From Piscicola geometra (lineage: Eukaryota; Annelida; Clitellata; Hirudinida; Piscicolidae), in NCBI GenBank assembly GCA_943735955.1, contig OX030958.1, positions 4,009,031-4,073,030 of the forward strand: a stretch of 64,000 bases of DNA, given 5' to 3'. The translations under genes and the position numbers were made by a program. This document shows positions 45,325 to 58,992 of this stretch, piece after piece. Below the pieces are notes generated by a model that had not been told where the DNA came from, searched no databases, and worked only from the letters and a program-made list of their open reading frames with translations. Each line of letters begins with the position of its first letter. Position 1 is the stretch's first letter.

Positions 45325-47982
45325 ATGGTGAAAACTTTCGATAGTTTGTAAAATTTAATTTTAAAAACACAATATCATTAATTGTTTCATTTACTGAAAT
45401 TTGTAGAATAAATTTGAATTTTCAAAGATTTTAAATGTTTTTTTTTCATTTGCTTTTCGGGAAAGTCTAAAGTAAAAAATAGTATAAACATACTTAACAC
45501 ATTAAAAACATGAAAAAATAAAACTAAAGGAACATCGGGACCACGCGCAATTCAGGAGGCGCATAAGGAAAACCCTCTACCACACTGCCAATGCCAACAA
45601 ACCCTCTCTCCCTCTCACTGGTTTGCTTACTTTTCTTCTGCAATATTTTCTTTTTTATACTCATGTCTTTTATTGACACACTGGAAAAAAGTATTTTATA
45701 CATTTTTTCACTTTGTACTCAGAGCTAACAGTAGACTACATGAAAATGACTGCCCCTAGACAGTTCGGAAAGGCTGACATGTACACAACTTCAGCCATCG
45801 TCAAGTACACTTTTCTTTATAATGTCTATCAGAATATTTTCTTCAATATCCCGTCATACCGACCTGTATTATATTCTAATCACCCACTTCCACTCCACCA
45901 CCACTCAGGGACACTTTCGTACCTCCATGCACTCTGATCGTCGCGATGATGTACGCGCAACGCCTGCGAAACAAGCCCTCACAACAGACCCTCGACTACC
46001 TGAAGGAGGCATCCTCCTCCGACCTCCTTCTCGTCTCCATGGTTTCTATTTCGTCTTCTTCATTTCATATTATTTGGATTTTCCTACTTTTTAGTATTTT
46101 TTCTTATTTTAATTTCTATACCTTCTAGTATATTTTTATATTTACTTTTTCATACATTTCAGTATTTTTATTTTTGTCATACTTGCAGTTTTTATTATAT
46201 TTTAATTTTTTTTCATCACCGCCAATACAATCACTAGTACCACCACCACCACCACTACTACACACCACGGCACAGCTGGTGGCTTCCAAGTGGCTGGTGG
46301 ACGTGGGTGAGGAGGAGTCAACGTCCCACGAGGAGTGGATCAGCGCCACCAACCTCGAGGCGTGCGACCTCATCCTCCTCGAGAAGAACTTCCTCAACGT
46401 CATGGTACTTGAACTTCTCTCTCTGTCTCACTGCGTGTCTCTGTGTCAGTGTGTGTCTCATTGTGGTTATTGATTTCTGCTGTCTAGACATTCATCATCG
46501 TCGTATTCATCATCATCATCATCATCATGCACACCACCCTAGGACTGGGACTTGAACATCAAACAGGAAGACTTTTTGGAGTTTCTTCTCCACATCGAAA
46601 AAAGGTCTCTGCTGCATTATAAATAGACATCATCATCATCATCATCACCAATGCACTTCACATACTCCAAAAGCCTATCCTCAATCCACCACACAACTAT
46701 CACCACCCTCCAACAACACTACACCACAACACCCACCTATCTCTTCTTCCACCACCACTGCATCTTCCCCACCCGTCTCTTCCACTCCACCACCACCACT
46801 ACCACCACCATCATCACCACTGCACTTTTACAGAATTGCATGGAAGCAATGGCGACTGAGGGGTTCTTCCACCTACACCGACCTCCACGTCCTCACCAGC
46901 CACCACCCTCCCGACATCCACCCTCCCGCCATCACTCAAGCCCTCCTGCAACTCCTCTCAGACGTCTTCAAGGTCACTTTTCTTTTCAATTAATTTCATT
47001 CATTTAATCATAAAATCATTCTTTTAATCATAAAATCATTCATTCAATCATAAAATCATTCATTCAATCATAAAATCATTCATTCAATCATAAAATCATT
47101 CATTTATTCATAAAATCATTCATTCAATCATAAAATCATTCATTCAATCATAAAATCATTCATTTATTCATAAAATCATTCATTTATTCATAAAATCATT
47201 CATTCAATCATAAAATCATTCATTTAATCATAAAATCATTCATTTATTCATAAAATCATTCATTCAATCATAAAATCATTCATTTAATCATAAAATCATT
47301 CATTCAATCATAAAATCATTCATTTATTCATAAAATCATTCATTTATTCATAAAATCATTCATTCAATCATAAAATCATTCATTTAATCATAAAATCATT
47401 CATTTATTCATAAAATCATTCATTTATTCATAAAATCATTCATTCAATCATAAAATCATTCATTTAATCATAAAATCATTCATTCAATCATAAAATCATT
47501 CATTTATTCATAAAATCATTCATTCAATCATAAAATCATTCATTCAATCATAAAATCATTCATTTATTCATTCATTTATTATTCTAATCATTCATTCATT
47601 CAAGTTTCATCTTTTGTTCCTCTTTATAAAGGTAACACTCACTTGCTCACTGGCTTACATGCTCTTGTTGACTGGCATTTCACTGACCCCTCATACCCTC
47701 ACTCGTCTCTCAACTCCCCATCCGAGCATTGATCTTCCTTTTCCCGAGACTTTGGTCTATCCCAAAGAAACCCTATTGGATGCTACTATGAACACTTCAA
47801 CCCACCTCACCAATTCCACCCTCCATTCCTTCCCCGTGCACCATTCCACGTCGAACCTCCCGCTCAAGATGGACCAAGGCACCCCTACTGGCCTGCACGC
47901 ACCGCCCCTCACACCACTCTACACTGTGCCTTTGCAACAAATCTATTTTTTGAAGTACATTTCCTATTTGTCTTTCTTCTAA
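45325..47982 (+). CDS. CNPPD1: CNPPD1 homologue (cyclin Pas1/PHO80 domain-containing protein 1)
   Basis: Membrane-associated cyclin-box protein; its molecular role is poorly known. Exons: 45325-45347 (tentative first exon), 45556-45620, 45723-45804, 45909-46041, 46276-46404, 46543-46604, 46834-46972, 47632-47982; all GT-AG, phases agree, 327 residues. Family landmarks in order are IRKTLYH and LTELTVDYM, then PPCTLIVAMMYAQRLR, SSSDLLLVSMLVASKWL, EEWISATNLEA, LEKNFLNVMDWDL, and STYTDLHVL. A hydrophobic segment at the start of the last exon (LTCSLAYMLLLTGISL) is the expected transmembrane helix, followed by a Pro/Thr/Ser-rich tail. The tail is shorter than in human CNPPD1 (about 410 residues). 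The first exon has only 23 coding bases and rests on frame and splice consistency, so the true start may lie further upstream. LETMD1 follows 207 bp downstream on the same strand. Confidence 0.85.
47001..47575. repeat. 20-bp minisatellite with three unit types
   Basis: About 28 head-to-tail 20-bp units sharing ATAAAATCATTCAT. They differ in the last bases (TCAATC, TTATTC, TTAATC). The array fills most of the CNPPD1 intron before the last exon (47632-47982). Confidence 0.97.
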
Positions 47983-48012
47983 ATGTAATCAACAACTAGT
48001 TGGGCGGTATTA

Positions 48013-48018
48013 AATAAA
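48013..48018 (+). promoter_or_regulatory. Polyadenylation signal AATAAA of CNPPD1
   Basis: AATAAA 30 bases after the CNPPD1 stop and 171 bases before the LETMD1 start codon. Confidence 0.55.
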
Positions 48019-48189
48019 AATTGAAAAACTTTTCTGTTTTTGTTTAATATGAACTTTTCTTATTCAACAATGAAATGTATAACAATTTGACTAAAAGCTG
48101 AAAAATAAAACTTTTTGAAACTTTCGATGAAACCACCCATCACACTTTTTGCGGTACGTTAACTTTTAAACATCTCATTCTGTTCCAGA

Positions 48190-51100
48190 ATGACTTTGTT
48201 TCTTAAAAGATCGCTAACATGTAGACTTTCTAAAACATTAATATCTTCATTCGTTGAGAATAATTACCATCAAAATATCCGGTTAGTATTTTACTAAATG
48301 ATTTCGTGATTTTAAATTCATTATTGCTTCATGTTTAAATATCTTTAAATTATACAGAATCTTAATTTAAGAATTTCCATTAAATCTACAACAGACACGT
48401 TTGTTCAAGCCACCATCTGCACTCAGCAGCTAAGGAGTCTCGCATCAAGACTTACGTCACAACCAAGTATGTCAAGTACCTTGACAGGTTCGAACAGCAA
48501 TTCAAAAGCTCTCTTCCATCTGCCCACAAGCTGTACAGACTATTCAAAGATGGTGAATATTTCAAACAAACCTATTAGATGAATCTAGAAAAAATTATAG
48601 TTATAGTTGCAGAAGGGGTGGTGCTGGAGCCAGTGTCTTTATCATTGATAAATCACTTCACTGGTTGCAACTTGTCTCAGGCACATGGGAGCTGTTCTCT
48701 GACACAAAGGAGTACTATGGTGTGTACATGAAGATCCGCTCAGGATCGCCTCTCTCCTCCTTCACGTGCAAACAACTCCATCTCTACCAACAGGTTGCAT
48801 GCCTTCTTGCCTGCAATCATCATTGATGCATTTTCATCTATTGGTTGTTTCACTTACAATTACTTTCTTCCAGCTACCAGGAGACCTAGTGAAGTCTGTT
48901 CCACTCATCATCGCCATTGCTATTCCATTTGTGCAGTACCTCATCCTGCCACTCGCGTCAGTATAACTTTTTTTTTGTTGGTGTATATCGTTCACAGCCT
49001 GACAGACCCATGCCATGTTACAATGGTCCTGAGAACCATGGTTCTTATGCGCCAGAGACGCCACTCCACACGATGTACACATCTCTCAATGCATACGTCG
49101 CAAACACCGCATCATATACACTAGGTATATGATAGTGCACGGTTGCTTGTCAGGGATTCGAACAGGCAGTCTTTGAGTTGAAAGTCCAACGTCTACCATC
49201 TAAGCCATCCCCGCTTTCCATAACTTCTCCTATAACTACAATTTTATTACCCATCAAACACCCTTTCTGTCACCATTCATTTTTTCACCACCCTTCCATC
49301 CATCTATCCACTACCACAATGCACCTATCCATCTATTCATCCACCACAACGCACACATCAAGCCACCCACTTACCCCTTTCACCCCCCTCCACAGCTACT
49401 ACATGTACCCGAAAGCGCTGTTATGTCGCTACTTCTGGAGCGAAGGTCAACTGAAGCAGTTCTCGGCGCAGGACCTCGAGAGCCGCTTCAAGCACTACCC
49501 GAACATCATCAACTTCCTCAACATGCACTGCAAGGAGGTCTCCGAGCAGGCACTCAGGCAACAGTTGACTGCACTCACCAGCAAGGTTTGAATTGATTTG
49601 TATTGTAATCACTGCTGCAGCTGCTACATTTGCACTGTAATTTCACTATTTCTGTAACCAATACTACTCACTGTCGCCAAACTTTTCTCATTTCATCCAA
49701 AACTACTCCAGCACCAAACTACTACTACCATCATTTCATTAATGTGATGTATTCTAACATATAGTATTTCATTAAAAAATATCCTATTGTATTGCCATTA
49801 TCACCCACCTGACCAGCTGATGGGCAACGACATAGACATCAGGCCGGAGGAAATCACCAGCCTCAAAGCCCTCTTCTGCCACCTCCCCTTCTCCCTCGAG
49901 CACCTCTCCAAAAGGCACAAGATCCACATGGTGTGTCCTCTGTGTGTTGGTTCTAATTATAATTTATGTTTGAATCATCATGATGGTTGATTATAATTAT
50001 GATTTATTATTGGTTACGTTTATTATAATCTAATAAGTGATTGTAATATGTAATGATGATATCATTTTTGAACCACTTTACCGCCATACTACTATCATAA
50101 CCCCACAGCACCGCGACCACAATCATCACTAAACCACCACCCACAACCACAAAACCACACCATCTCCACATCACCACACTACCAAACCACCCCCCCCCCC
50201 ACAACCAACACTACCACCACCATCTGTTCAGTGGCACCTGTGCAAGAGCATGGAGGTGAGGAGTGTGCACAGGGAGATGCAGCTTTTCAGGCACATCGAC
50301 CTTGCCCTCCATCACGAAGGCCTCGACAATGTCGATCTCTCACTCCTCAAACAGGTGACTGGATCGTCATCATCACCATCATCAGCACCACCATCATCAC
50401 CATCATCATCATCATCAGCACCATCATCGTCGTCGTCATTATTATCATCGTAAATATTGTTATCATAATAGACGCTGTTTATACTCGACAGTCTAGGGCA
50501 TCATCCTTACTTGATTTGTCTTCTCACCTGAGCAAACAACCACTTGCACATCACATCACAACCACTCACAGCCACTCCACAAACCCTCACAACTCACAAG
50601 TGTCATCACCATCCTCCCAGACACACTATAACCTCTCACAACCACACCACAACCACACTACAACCCCTCACAACCACCACAAAACCCCTCACAACCCCTC
50701 ACAACCACAAACGCCCCCCCTTCAACCAACAATCATCAGATCGGTCTGAAGCGGGGCATCAACGCCTACCAGGTGAGTGAGGAACGCCTCAAGCAGTACC
50801 TGTCCAAGTGGCTGCAAGTCTCTGTCGCCCTCGATGGTGGGTGATGATGGAAAGGGGGGTTTGGACGGGTGTGGGAGGGTTTGTGTGAGGGAGGGTTTGT
50901 GTGGGGGAGGGTTTGTGTGGGGGAGGGTTTGTGTGGGGGAGGGGGTTTGTGTGGGGGAGGGGGTTGGGAGGGAATGGGTTTAATGGGGATTTATGGAGGT
51001 TAGGATTTGTGGCGGAGGTTTGAGGGTCAAAGATGTTCGCTTTTTGGAAGTGAAAGTGTCTTAGAAAGATATATTGAGAGTGAATATACGGTTTATCAAA

Positions 51101-51249
51101 TTCCACTTAATAAATAAAGTAGCTTTAATTTATTTTAAATGTATTTCATCATCATCATCATCTTTATTGCTTCTCCTTCCACCACAGCCAGCCACACCTC
51201 CCTCCTCCTGCACACTCCAGTCCTTCTCAACTCCCAAGCATACACCTGA
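48190..51249 (+). CDS. LETMD1: LETM1 domain-containing protein 1 (LETMD1) homologue, mitochondrial
   Basis: Inner mitochondrial membrane protein with a LETM1-type ribosome-binding-like domain. Nine exons: 48190-48281, 48395-48552, 48681-48793, 48874-48956, 49396-49585, 49817-49930, 50232-50354, 50740-50836, 51188-51249; GT-AG, phases close exactly, 343 residues (human about 360). The N-terminus (MTLFLKRSLTCRL...) is basic and hydroxylated without acids, as expected for a mitochondrial presequence. Landmarks in order: TYVTTKYVKYLDRFEQQF, QLPGDLVKSVPL followed by a hydrophobic helix (LIIAIAIPFVQYLILPLA), then YYMYPKALLCRYFW. A helical region then leads to GLKRGINAYQVSEERLKQYL and a C-terminal LLLHTPVLLNSQ, which parallels the vertebrate LETMD1 end. 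The start is the first Met with a presequence. It lies directly downstream of CNPPD1. Confidence 0.9.
49144..49214 (-). repeat. tRNA-derived sequence (SINE head or tRNA pseudogene)
   Basis: Read on the minus strand, an A-box-like TGGCTTAGATGG and a B-box TGTTCGAATCC have tRNA-like spacing. A possible 7-base anticodon loop CTTTCAA (UUC) lies between them. The T-stem and acceptor stem do not pair well, so it is unlikely to be a working tRNA. It lies in a LETMD1 intron. Confidence 0.5.
50855..50975. repeat. GGGAGGGTTTGTGTG minisatellite
   Basis: About six copies of a 17-bp G-rich unit start soon after the donor of LETMD1 exon 50740-50836; the frames across it are artefacts. Confidence 0.8.
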
Positions 51250-53181
51250 TACCTTCTCAAAATCATCATCGTCATCATCATCGTTATCATCATCATCGTT
51301 ATCATCATCATCATTATTTCTTTAGAAAAATTTCATATTTTTTTTAATACGTGTCATTTGAATTTCACTTTTATAATTTTAATTCTCGTTAAATTTTCAA
51401 CTCATGTCTACTCGGTTCTGTGTCATCATCTCACCACGTCGCTGCATCATTCAACCCCGAGGTATAGAGTCATCATATTCAATTCTATAGAGTGTATTTA
51501 CAATGTCTTCCACTTTATTTTATCGACGCCAAATCCCGCTTACAGCCCTATTCCATATTTTTGTCGATTCGAAATTTCTCGATTGGATTTCGTCGTCGTC
51601 GTTTAGCACCGTAGTCGAAGTCAATCTTTTCACTCTGTGTATTTCGTTCGAAGAATTTCTATCCACACTCAACCACATTACAGTCTTTCAATTTATAGAA
51701 ATTCTCTCTCATAACTCACTGCGTCTTAAAAACTATGGTAGATGGTTACACATAACACATTATAAGTGAATGTAATCTGAGATTGTTGAACATAATTACT
51801 GAAATTATCATAAACATATACATAATTACTTCAAATCACGTGATGCATCTTAAAATTTGAGTTATAATCAATTGTAGAGCTAGATGATATTAGATAAAAA
51901 TGTTCTATGCGTTGTTGACTGGCAGAATGATAAGATCTCGAAAAGGTCTGTAAATAAGCGTAATTAAAAGTAACTCTATGTCGAATCAATAAATCTATTA
52001 CATCAATACATGACGTAAAATCACTAAGACTTTATATCCTAAGCAAAATAGAAAACTAAAACGCAAAAAGTCACTACTGACTACGAGTTACATTGATGAC
52101 AACTTAGTTAATTAAGCTTTGTAATTAAAAAATTAGTTTTTATTTTGAAACATTGACAAGTGGCAGATCTAAAAAAAACAAACTTTCTTTTTCAAAAACG
52201 AAAAATCACAAAGAAAAGTAGATCTGGTGACGAATAACAAATTATAATGGTAAAGAAAAGTGACAAAAGATGGTTTTGATGGTGTTGATGGTGATGTTGA
52301 GAGCGCTTTCTTCAGCACTTCGGTCCAGATGCTGGGTCTGGGTCTGTTTGCCCTACTCTAATTAGATCCTGTAAGGAAGGAAATTGGACAGAATCATAAA
52401 ATTTATTTAATATAAACAATTGACTTTATTATTTAAATAGTAAAAAAATATAATTATTTTCAACTTGTTCGTAGTAAAATAGTTAATGAATATTGAACTT
52501 TGTAGTGATAAATGTGTCGCAAAGCCGCCCATGCTGGTTGTGTCAACTTAACCCTAATTAACAAGAGACATTATTTATTGTAGGCCCGACGAGCTCTGTA
52601 TTATAGATAGTAAATTAAAACCTTTGACAACTAAATACTTTCTGTTTAAATTTAATTTTTTCTCTCACAATTTTGATTATTAGTTTTTTAACCAAAACAC
52701 TAAAAGATCATCCAATTGATACCAATCTACCTCCGCGAAGCATGTTACTTAAAAGCTTTAAAATACTCCAACTTCACGTCTCCAGTGGAGTGCTTGCAGT
52801 AGCGCTTCATGTCTCCTCGAGAGCTCTTCTCGCTTATACGCTAGTGCCTGAACAAACAGGCATCTCTTTGTTTCGAGTGTTTGCCAGACACAAAAGCTGT
52901 TTGCCATTAAACTCTCACTGACGCCTGGGTGTGCTTGAGCCCATGAATTCGAAGGCATGCCACTTGTCGTCAAGTTTCAAGCAGTGATATCAAGCTATTT
53001 CTAAGTCAACATAATCCTCATCATCATCGACTTCATAATCATCATCATTAGCATCATCATCATCATTATTATCATCAGCATTATCATTATCATCAGCATT
53101 ATCATTATCATCATCATCATCATCCCCAGCCCCAGCCCCATCCTCAGACAACCTTCTGCCACCTCTTAAGACACACACCTA
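51250..53181. other. Spacer between LETMD1 and the coiled-coil gene (convergent)
   Basis: AT-rich, with CAT-rich runs at 51260-51320 and 53010-53130. No coding segment I can support. It should contain the two facing 3' UTRs. Confidence 0.5.
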
Positions 53182-56100
53182 TCAAGGAGTCTCCTTGCGT
53201 TCAGTCTTGAAGATGCTCAATGGAAGCCTGCTGCTGATTGGTGGACGACACGATGACGTCATAGCTGGAGATTTGAATATTAAGTGGTGGTTTGGGGGGG
53301 AGTGGGAATGATTAGTGGATGCTTGGTGATGGTGGTGGTTAAGGACTTGTGGTTGTTGGCTTGGTGGGGATTTGAGTTGATGGTCAGTGTGCTTGGAAGA
53401 CTGCCTTGTGTGGTCTGGAGGGGCATCGTCGAAACTCTTGGACCCTTTGCGACCGAGAAAGACCTCAGGAGACATGCGGATGCAAGATGGGATGGAGGTC
53501 TTTTGATTCTTCTTCATCCTTTCTCCTGCCTTTTCCTGCAGTAACATGGAGTGCTTGGATGAAAGGTTGTTGCTTTTAAAGTCTGTTAAGGTGTTGCCGT
53601 TGTTGTTATTGATGTTGTTCTTGGTGGCATTGGTGGTGATGTGGGCTCTGGTTCTTTGGAGTTGTGAAGAGGTTTGTGGCAACTGCTTCGAAATGTGTTT
53701 AGAATTGGCGAAATGCTTTTTAGTGGGACTGCAAAGTTTTTGGTCTTCTAATGTGGGATTGTGACGCTTTTCTAAATTGTGTTTAAAGCCATTGCTCCTT
53801 TCTTCGTTTCTGAACTTCTCCAGTTTCATCATAATGGCGCCTTCTGAGTGCTGCGCCGATAGAGAATTTCCTTTTCTTTTGTCGTTCTTAGCCATGTCGT
53901 CTTTAGCCATATCATCGGCGTAAGCACCGTTAGAGAGGTATGAGTGCTGCAGACTGAAGTGGGAAGTTGGTTCGGAAGAGAGAGAAGAGCATGATGTTCT
54001 GATGGAAGACGAAATTGACTTGTGCATCACTGAACCATTGGTCTTGAGTGCTGAGACCTTCTGACGAGGAGGTCTCAGAGGCTCGTTAGAAACCCTGGAG
54101 CGACAACCGCACGTCGCCACTACACTCTTCTTGGCTACAGCTTGTGTTCTATTGGTGGATGTTGTCGTTGTGGTGGGAGTGATTGTGGCTTTGTTGTTCG
54201 TTTTTGTTGCGTTGTTGGAAGTTGTTGTTCTGGTGTTCGAAATAGGACTTTTTGTGTTGTTGGGAGACCTGTCAGTAGTGCCCTTGAAAGGTAAGTTGCT
54301 CGTCTTAATCCGGTTGCGGAAGATGGAATTATTATTTAGAATGTTACTTTTGTCATTGCTTAGTTTCTTAGTGGCTTCCTTGATCGGCTGAGGCCTAATC
54401 GAGGGAGCGCAGAGCTTTGAAGGAGCTGGGGGCGAAGGTACAAAGCTTTTGAAAGTACTATTGACACTTTTATTTATACTTTTACAGTTATTATTATTAG
54501 TATTATTAATAGTATTTATTTTTCTTTTATTGTCTTGGTTCTCCAATGGAAAAGGGGTTGGAGAAGCGGGGTCTGACTCCCAGCAGCTGAGCATACTGCT
54601 GCTTCTGCTTGAGACCTGCCAGGTGGGGGTGGCTCATGGAGGATGTTGCAAATATAAGTTCTTAAATATAATAATGACTTTAAAAATGATTATTTTAAAT
54701 TTTTACTTCATTCGAGCGCTTTTGTTCACTTAGAAAAGGATGCTATACAAATCATTAGTGATTGATGATTGATTGCAATTCCTAAATGACTTTCACTTTG
54801 AACTCTGAGCACAAAACCACACAAAGGCAATCTCCAAGAACCAACCTTGTCGGTTTCGTCTTCCTTACACAGGTCCACAACTGTAACTCCTGTCGCATCA
54901 CCGACGCCCTCTTTCACAACGGACAAAACACTCTCCCTGCTCAGAAGACTACTTGGTGGTTTGGAAGGAACAACTGCGGCTCCATTGTTCAACTTGTACT
55001 TGTCGAGGTCACTGAGGATGGAGTTGGAGGAGGTGAGCGATGCCTCAGAGCAGTCAATGCAGGATCGTGCTTTGTTGCAATCACCCTTGACAACGACTTC
55101 TTTGGTATCTCTATCGGTGTTTCTGGCGTTGAGATGATGTGCTGGCAGTGCGAAAGACTTGAGACTGGTGCTTTTGGCAATGGCGATCTTGAAAGAGGGC
55201 ACTTGCCTGTTCCTCTTGATGGGCAGCAGAGGGGAGGGCACCGAGGCCGCCCTGATCTCTCTGTGGCAGACGTTCAAGAGGACGGGGTGATGTGGAGGAG
55301 GGACGTCTTGCGAGTGTATCAATGCTTTCTTCTGGAGTAGTGGAGACTTGAAAGGTGTTTTGATGGAGCTGTGTGCAAGAGTCACTTTGAGGCTGGGGTT
55401 GTTGGCCACTGTAGCCTTGTTGGCTGTTACTTTTCTTTTTTGTTTAGGCGTTGAAAGGAGCAACTTTCTTGCTTGTTGAGGAGTCTTTTTGTGGCAGTTG
55501 CTTGACACAGATGTGTCGCTATGGCAACTACTCATAGTGATGTCATCCTTGCCTTCAATCGAGTTATCGTTGGCATTGCCATTCGAGTTTCTGAGGCGAG
55601 GATCGACGGCGCTGCTCTTCGGAAGATCAGAGGCTCTCTGAGATGCATTTTTAGGTTTGGGAGAAGATATAAGAGGCTTAGAGGGACGTGGGAAGAGGGG
55701 AGAATGAGTGGTTGGGGAAATAGAAGACTTGCTTGGAGCTGCTTTGCAAAGTCGAATTTTTTTCGGGGATTTTAAACAAATATCTGTTGTTTTGACAAAA
55801 GCTTTACTCTTGTTAACCGAATTAATATTGAGTGAGATGTTGTCGTTATGTTGGGCATTATCGAGTCGTTCAAATCCACTTTCCTGGCACGCAGATTTAG
55901 TCTCTTTTTTATCCTTCTCGCACTCGTTAACGGCATCGCGAAGTGGCATTTTCTCAAGTTTATCGACATTTTTTCCCTTCTTATTGCTGCCTCGAACACA
56001 GCTCCCACTCCACTCACCCTCTACGGCTTCGTCACCAGACACACACTCACTTTTTTTATTTTGTTTAATTTTATTTTTTCCTTCAAAAAAGTATTTCAGT

Positions 56101-56685
56101 GCGGTGACTTTATTCTTCGAAATGACGACACTGTTGACGTTGTCGCTAAGGACTGCATGACCCTCTTGGTTTCTGAAGAGACTGATCATCTTCTTCAACT
56201 CCTGCTGGTTCATCTCACTCATCAGCATCTTGTAGCGCAAAGCTTTTAGATCCACTTTTAAGTTCGACTCATCCATCGACCTCTTGGGAAGTAGGGCAAT
56301 TGATGAGACGATAATGCTGTCGTCGAGACTCTTTCTCTTGGCGGGGGTTCTGCTTTGTCTGTCGAGGAAGGAGTCATCAATGAAGGGTCCGCCCTGGAAG
56401 AAGTTTTGCAGGTGCTGCAGGAAAGGACTGGAAGTGCCATCGTCACTGGAGTTTCCAGTGCACTTCTGGTTGCTGGTGTGCGCAAGCGTGGAAACGTCTT
56501 TTACGTGGTTGCCAGTTGTAGATGGTGGCCTTCCGTGGGTGTTGGTGGTATCTAGATCATTTTGAAGAACAGGTTTTTTTCTCTTGTCAATGCATTTGAA
56601 TCGTTCAAAGTCAGAGATTGCTTGGTCTTTCAGGTCACAGACTTCTTCAATGTTTTTAGATTCATCAAACAAACCATCAAATACG

Positions 56686-56718
<33 letters not shown>

Positions 56719-57665
56719 CAAGCCTCATCATAACTGCCACTCGCTACCATTTCCTTCTCGCTGCAACTGTCCACAAACAACGGTGAGCACTCGACACTAC
56801 TCAAACTGCTCTCGTCCCACCTCGAGCCCTCTTCCCTCTCCTCTCCATCCTCACAACCTCCCAGCTTGTCGTCTTCATTTGCGCCCTTACCAGCATCAAC
56901 ACCTCGTCCATCATCTTCCTTTTTGTTTTTCATCAGACCAGATGTCTGCTCTGGAGAACAAGTTTGAACCACTCTTTCTTCTTCCTTGTTTTCTGCCCAT
57001 TCACTCTTCCTTCCCTTCTTCAGCGTCCTATCGCCTTCATCTCCACTCCCAGCCCTGCCCTCCAAACTAGCAGGACTTATCAAAAAAGTGGACTTGGACG
57101 AGAAAGAGTGATGGATGGAGTGTGTTTTGAGATCACTTTCGAAGGAAGAAAAGCCTGAAGTGACGTCGGCAAAGGGGTCAAGCAGGCCATTGACGTCATC
57201 GAGGTCAAGGGTGAACGACCTTTCCAGGCCTGAAGCGCCCTCGCCGTCCAGGAAATCGTTCAGGGAAAGACTTGACCTCCTGCGACCCTCGCTGCTGCTG
57301 CTGCAGAGGTCTTCCAGACATGCTGGTGTGTTGTTGTTGTTGTTGTTGTTGTTGTAGTTGTGGTTGTGGCTGTTGTTGTGATTGTTGCTGTTGTATGTTT
57401 TGTTTTCGGTATTATCGTTTTTGTTTTTCTTCGCGTCGTTTATTTTCCTTCCACAACTGTCATTCATGTTCTCCTTGCTTCCTCCAGTCGAAGCATCATT
57501 CATCAACTCTTGCCTCGTCCTATTTATACTTTCATTGCTATCATCATCATCATCATCATCATCATCGTCATCATCATCATCATCATCATCATCATCACCA
57601 TTCTTATCAGTGTTATCCCCGTTGCCTATATCGAGAGCATTACTGTTATCATTGTTGTTGTTTTC

Positions 57666-57738
<73 letters not shown>

Positions 57739-58918
57739 AGAAGGGGCGCTTCAGAGAAGAGGTGGTTGTATCCTGGAGGAGGGGACTTGCAGCCGTTGAG
57801 AAGGTTCTCGAAAGACTGTGGTGGTGGTGGTGGTGGTGGAAGGTGGTGGTGGTGGTGGTGGTGGAAGGTGGTGGTGGTAGAAGGTGGTGGTGGTGGAAGG
57901 TGGTGGTGGTAGTGGTGGTGGTGGTGGTGGTGGAAGGTGGTGGTGGTAGAAGGTGGTGGTGGTGGAAGGTGGTGGTGGTAGTGGTGGTGGTGGTAGTGGT
58001 GGTGGTGGTAGTGGTGGTGGTGGTGGTGGTGGTGGAAGGTGGTGGTGGTGGTGGAAGGTGGTGGTGGTGGTAGTGGTGGAGTAGTGGAGTAGCGTAGGTG
58101 GTGGTGGTGGTAGTGGTGGAGTGGTGGTGATGGTGGTTGAGTGGTGAATGGGGAAATTTTGGTACGAGTGAGAGTGAAAATGAGTAAAAGTTCAAATTCT
58201 GCAATGGTGATTAAGTGTCTTTCGTAGTCGAAAGTTTGTGGGAAACCCTATTCCACCTTTCATTCTCCCTCCCTCCCTTGCAAGCCCACCCTGGAATGGC
58301 CACTCAAGCACTCGTGGAAGAGCGAGTGGAGGAAGTTGTTCTCCCTCTCCAGTCGAGTGACACACTCCCTCAAGTTCTCGATCTGTGCCAGGTAGGCCTG
58401 GTGGGTGCATGCATGAGAGATGAATGCATGGCAAGTGAATGAATGCTTGGATCGAAAATGAATGAATGCATGAATGGGAAAAAAATGAATGCATGAATTA
58501 GCGCATGAATGAGGAATGAATGAATGCATGAATGGGGAATTAAAAGTTTGATGGAAAATATTGACATGCATTAAATGTTTCATTTCTTTGGAATTGATTA
58601 AATATTTCTATTGTTGGAACATGAGCATCATTGTTGCTTTTTCAAGGTTTTTGTTTTTCCGAACGGCTGGCAAGCATCAATTGAGCATCTTCATCACTCA
58701 TCACGCATGAATCTCCACATGTGTTTGTGTTTTCATCCATTTGATTACCCATCTGCTTCTCCCTCCAACCTTCCATCCATCCTTTATTTTGCCTTTTTTC
58801 CGGCATACTTGCTCCCTCAATAATTCTTTCATAAACCATCCTTTATCGACTTTATTTTCCTCCGTATATAGTTTTTTATGTGTTTTCCGCAAATACCCTC
58901 TCACAAACACACACACAC

Positions 58919-58992
<74 letters not shown>

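Noticed and set aside
46985..47590. CRISPR-like array
   Set aside because: The units are contiguous 20-bp tandem repeats without spacers, in an intron of an animal gene.
49144..49214. Functional tRNA-Glu on the minus strand
   Set aside because: The A and B boxes are recognisable, but the acceptor and T stems do not pair, so it is listed as a tRNA-derived repeat.
54786..55340. Plus-strand ORF of 184 codons opposite the coiled-coil gene
   Set aside because: Shadow of the long minus-strand exon; the composition follows the antisense codons and there is no domain or splice support.
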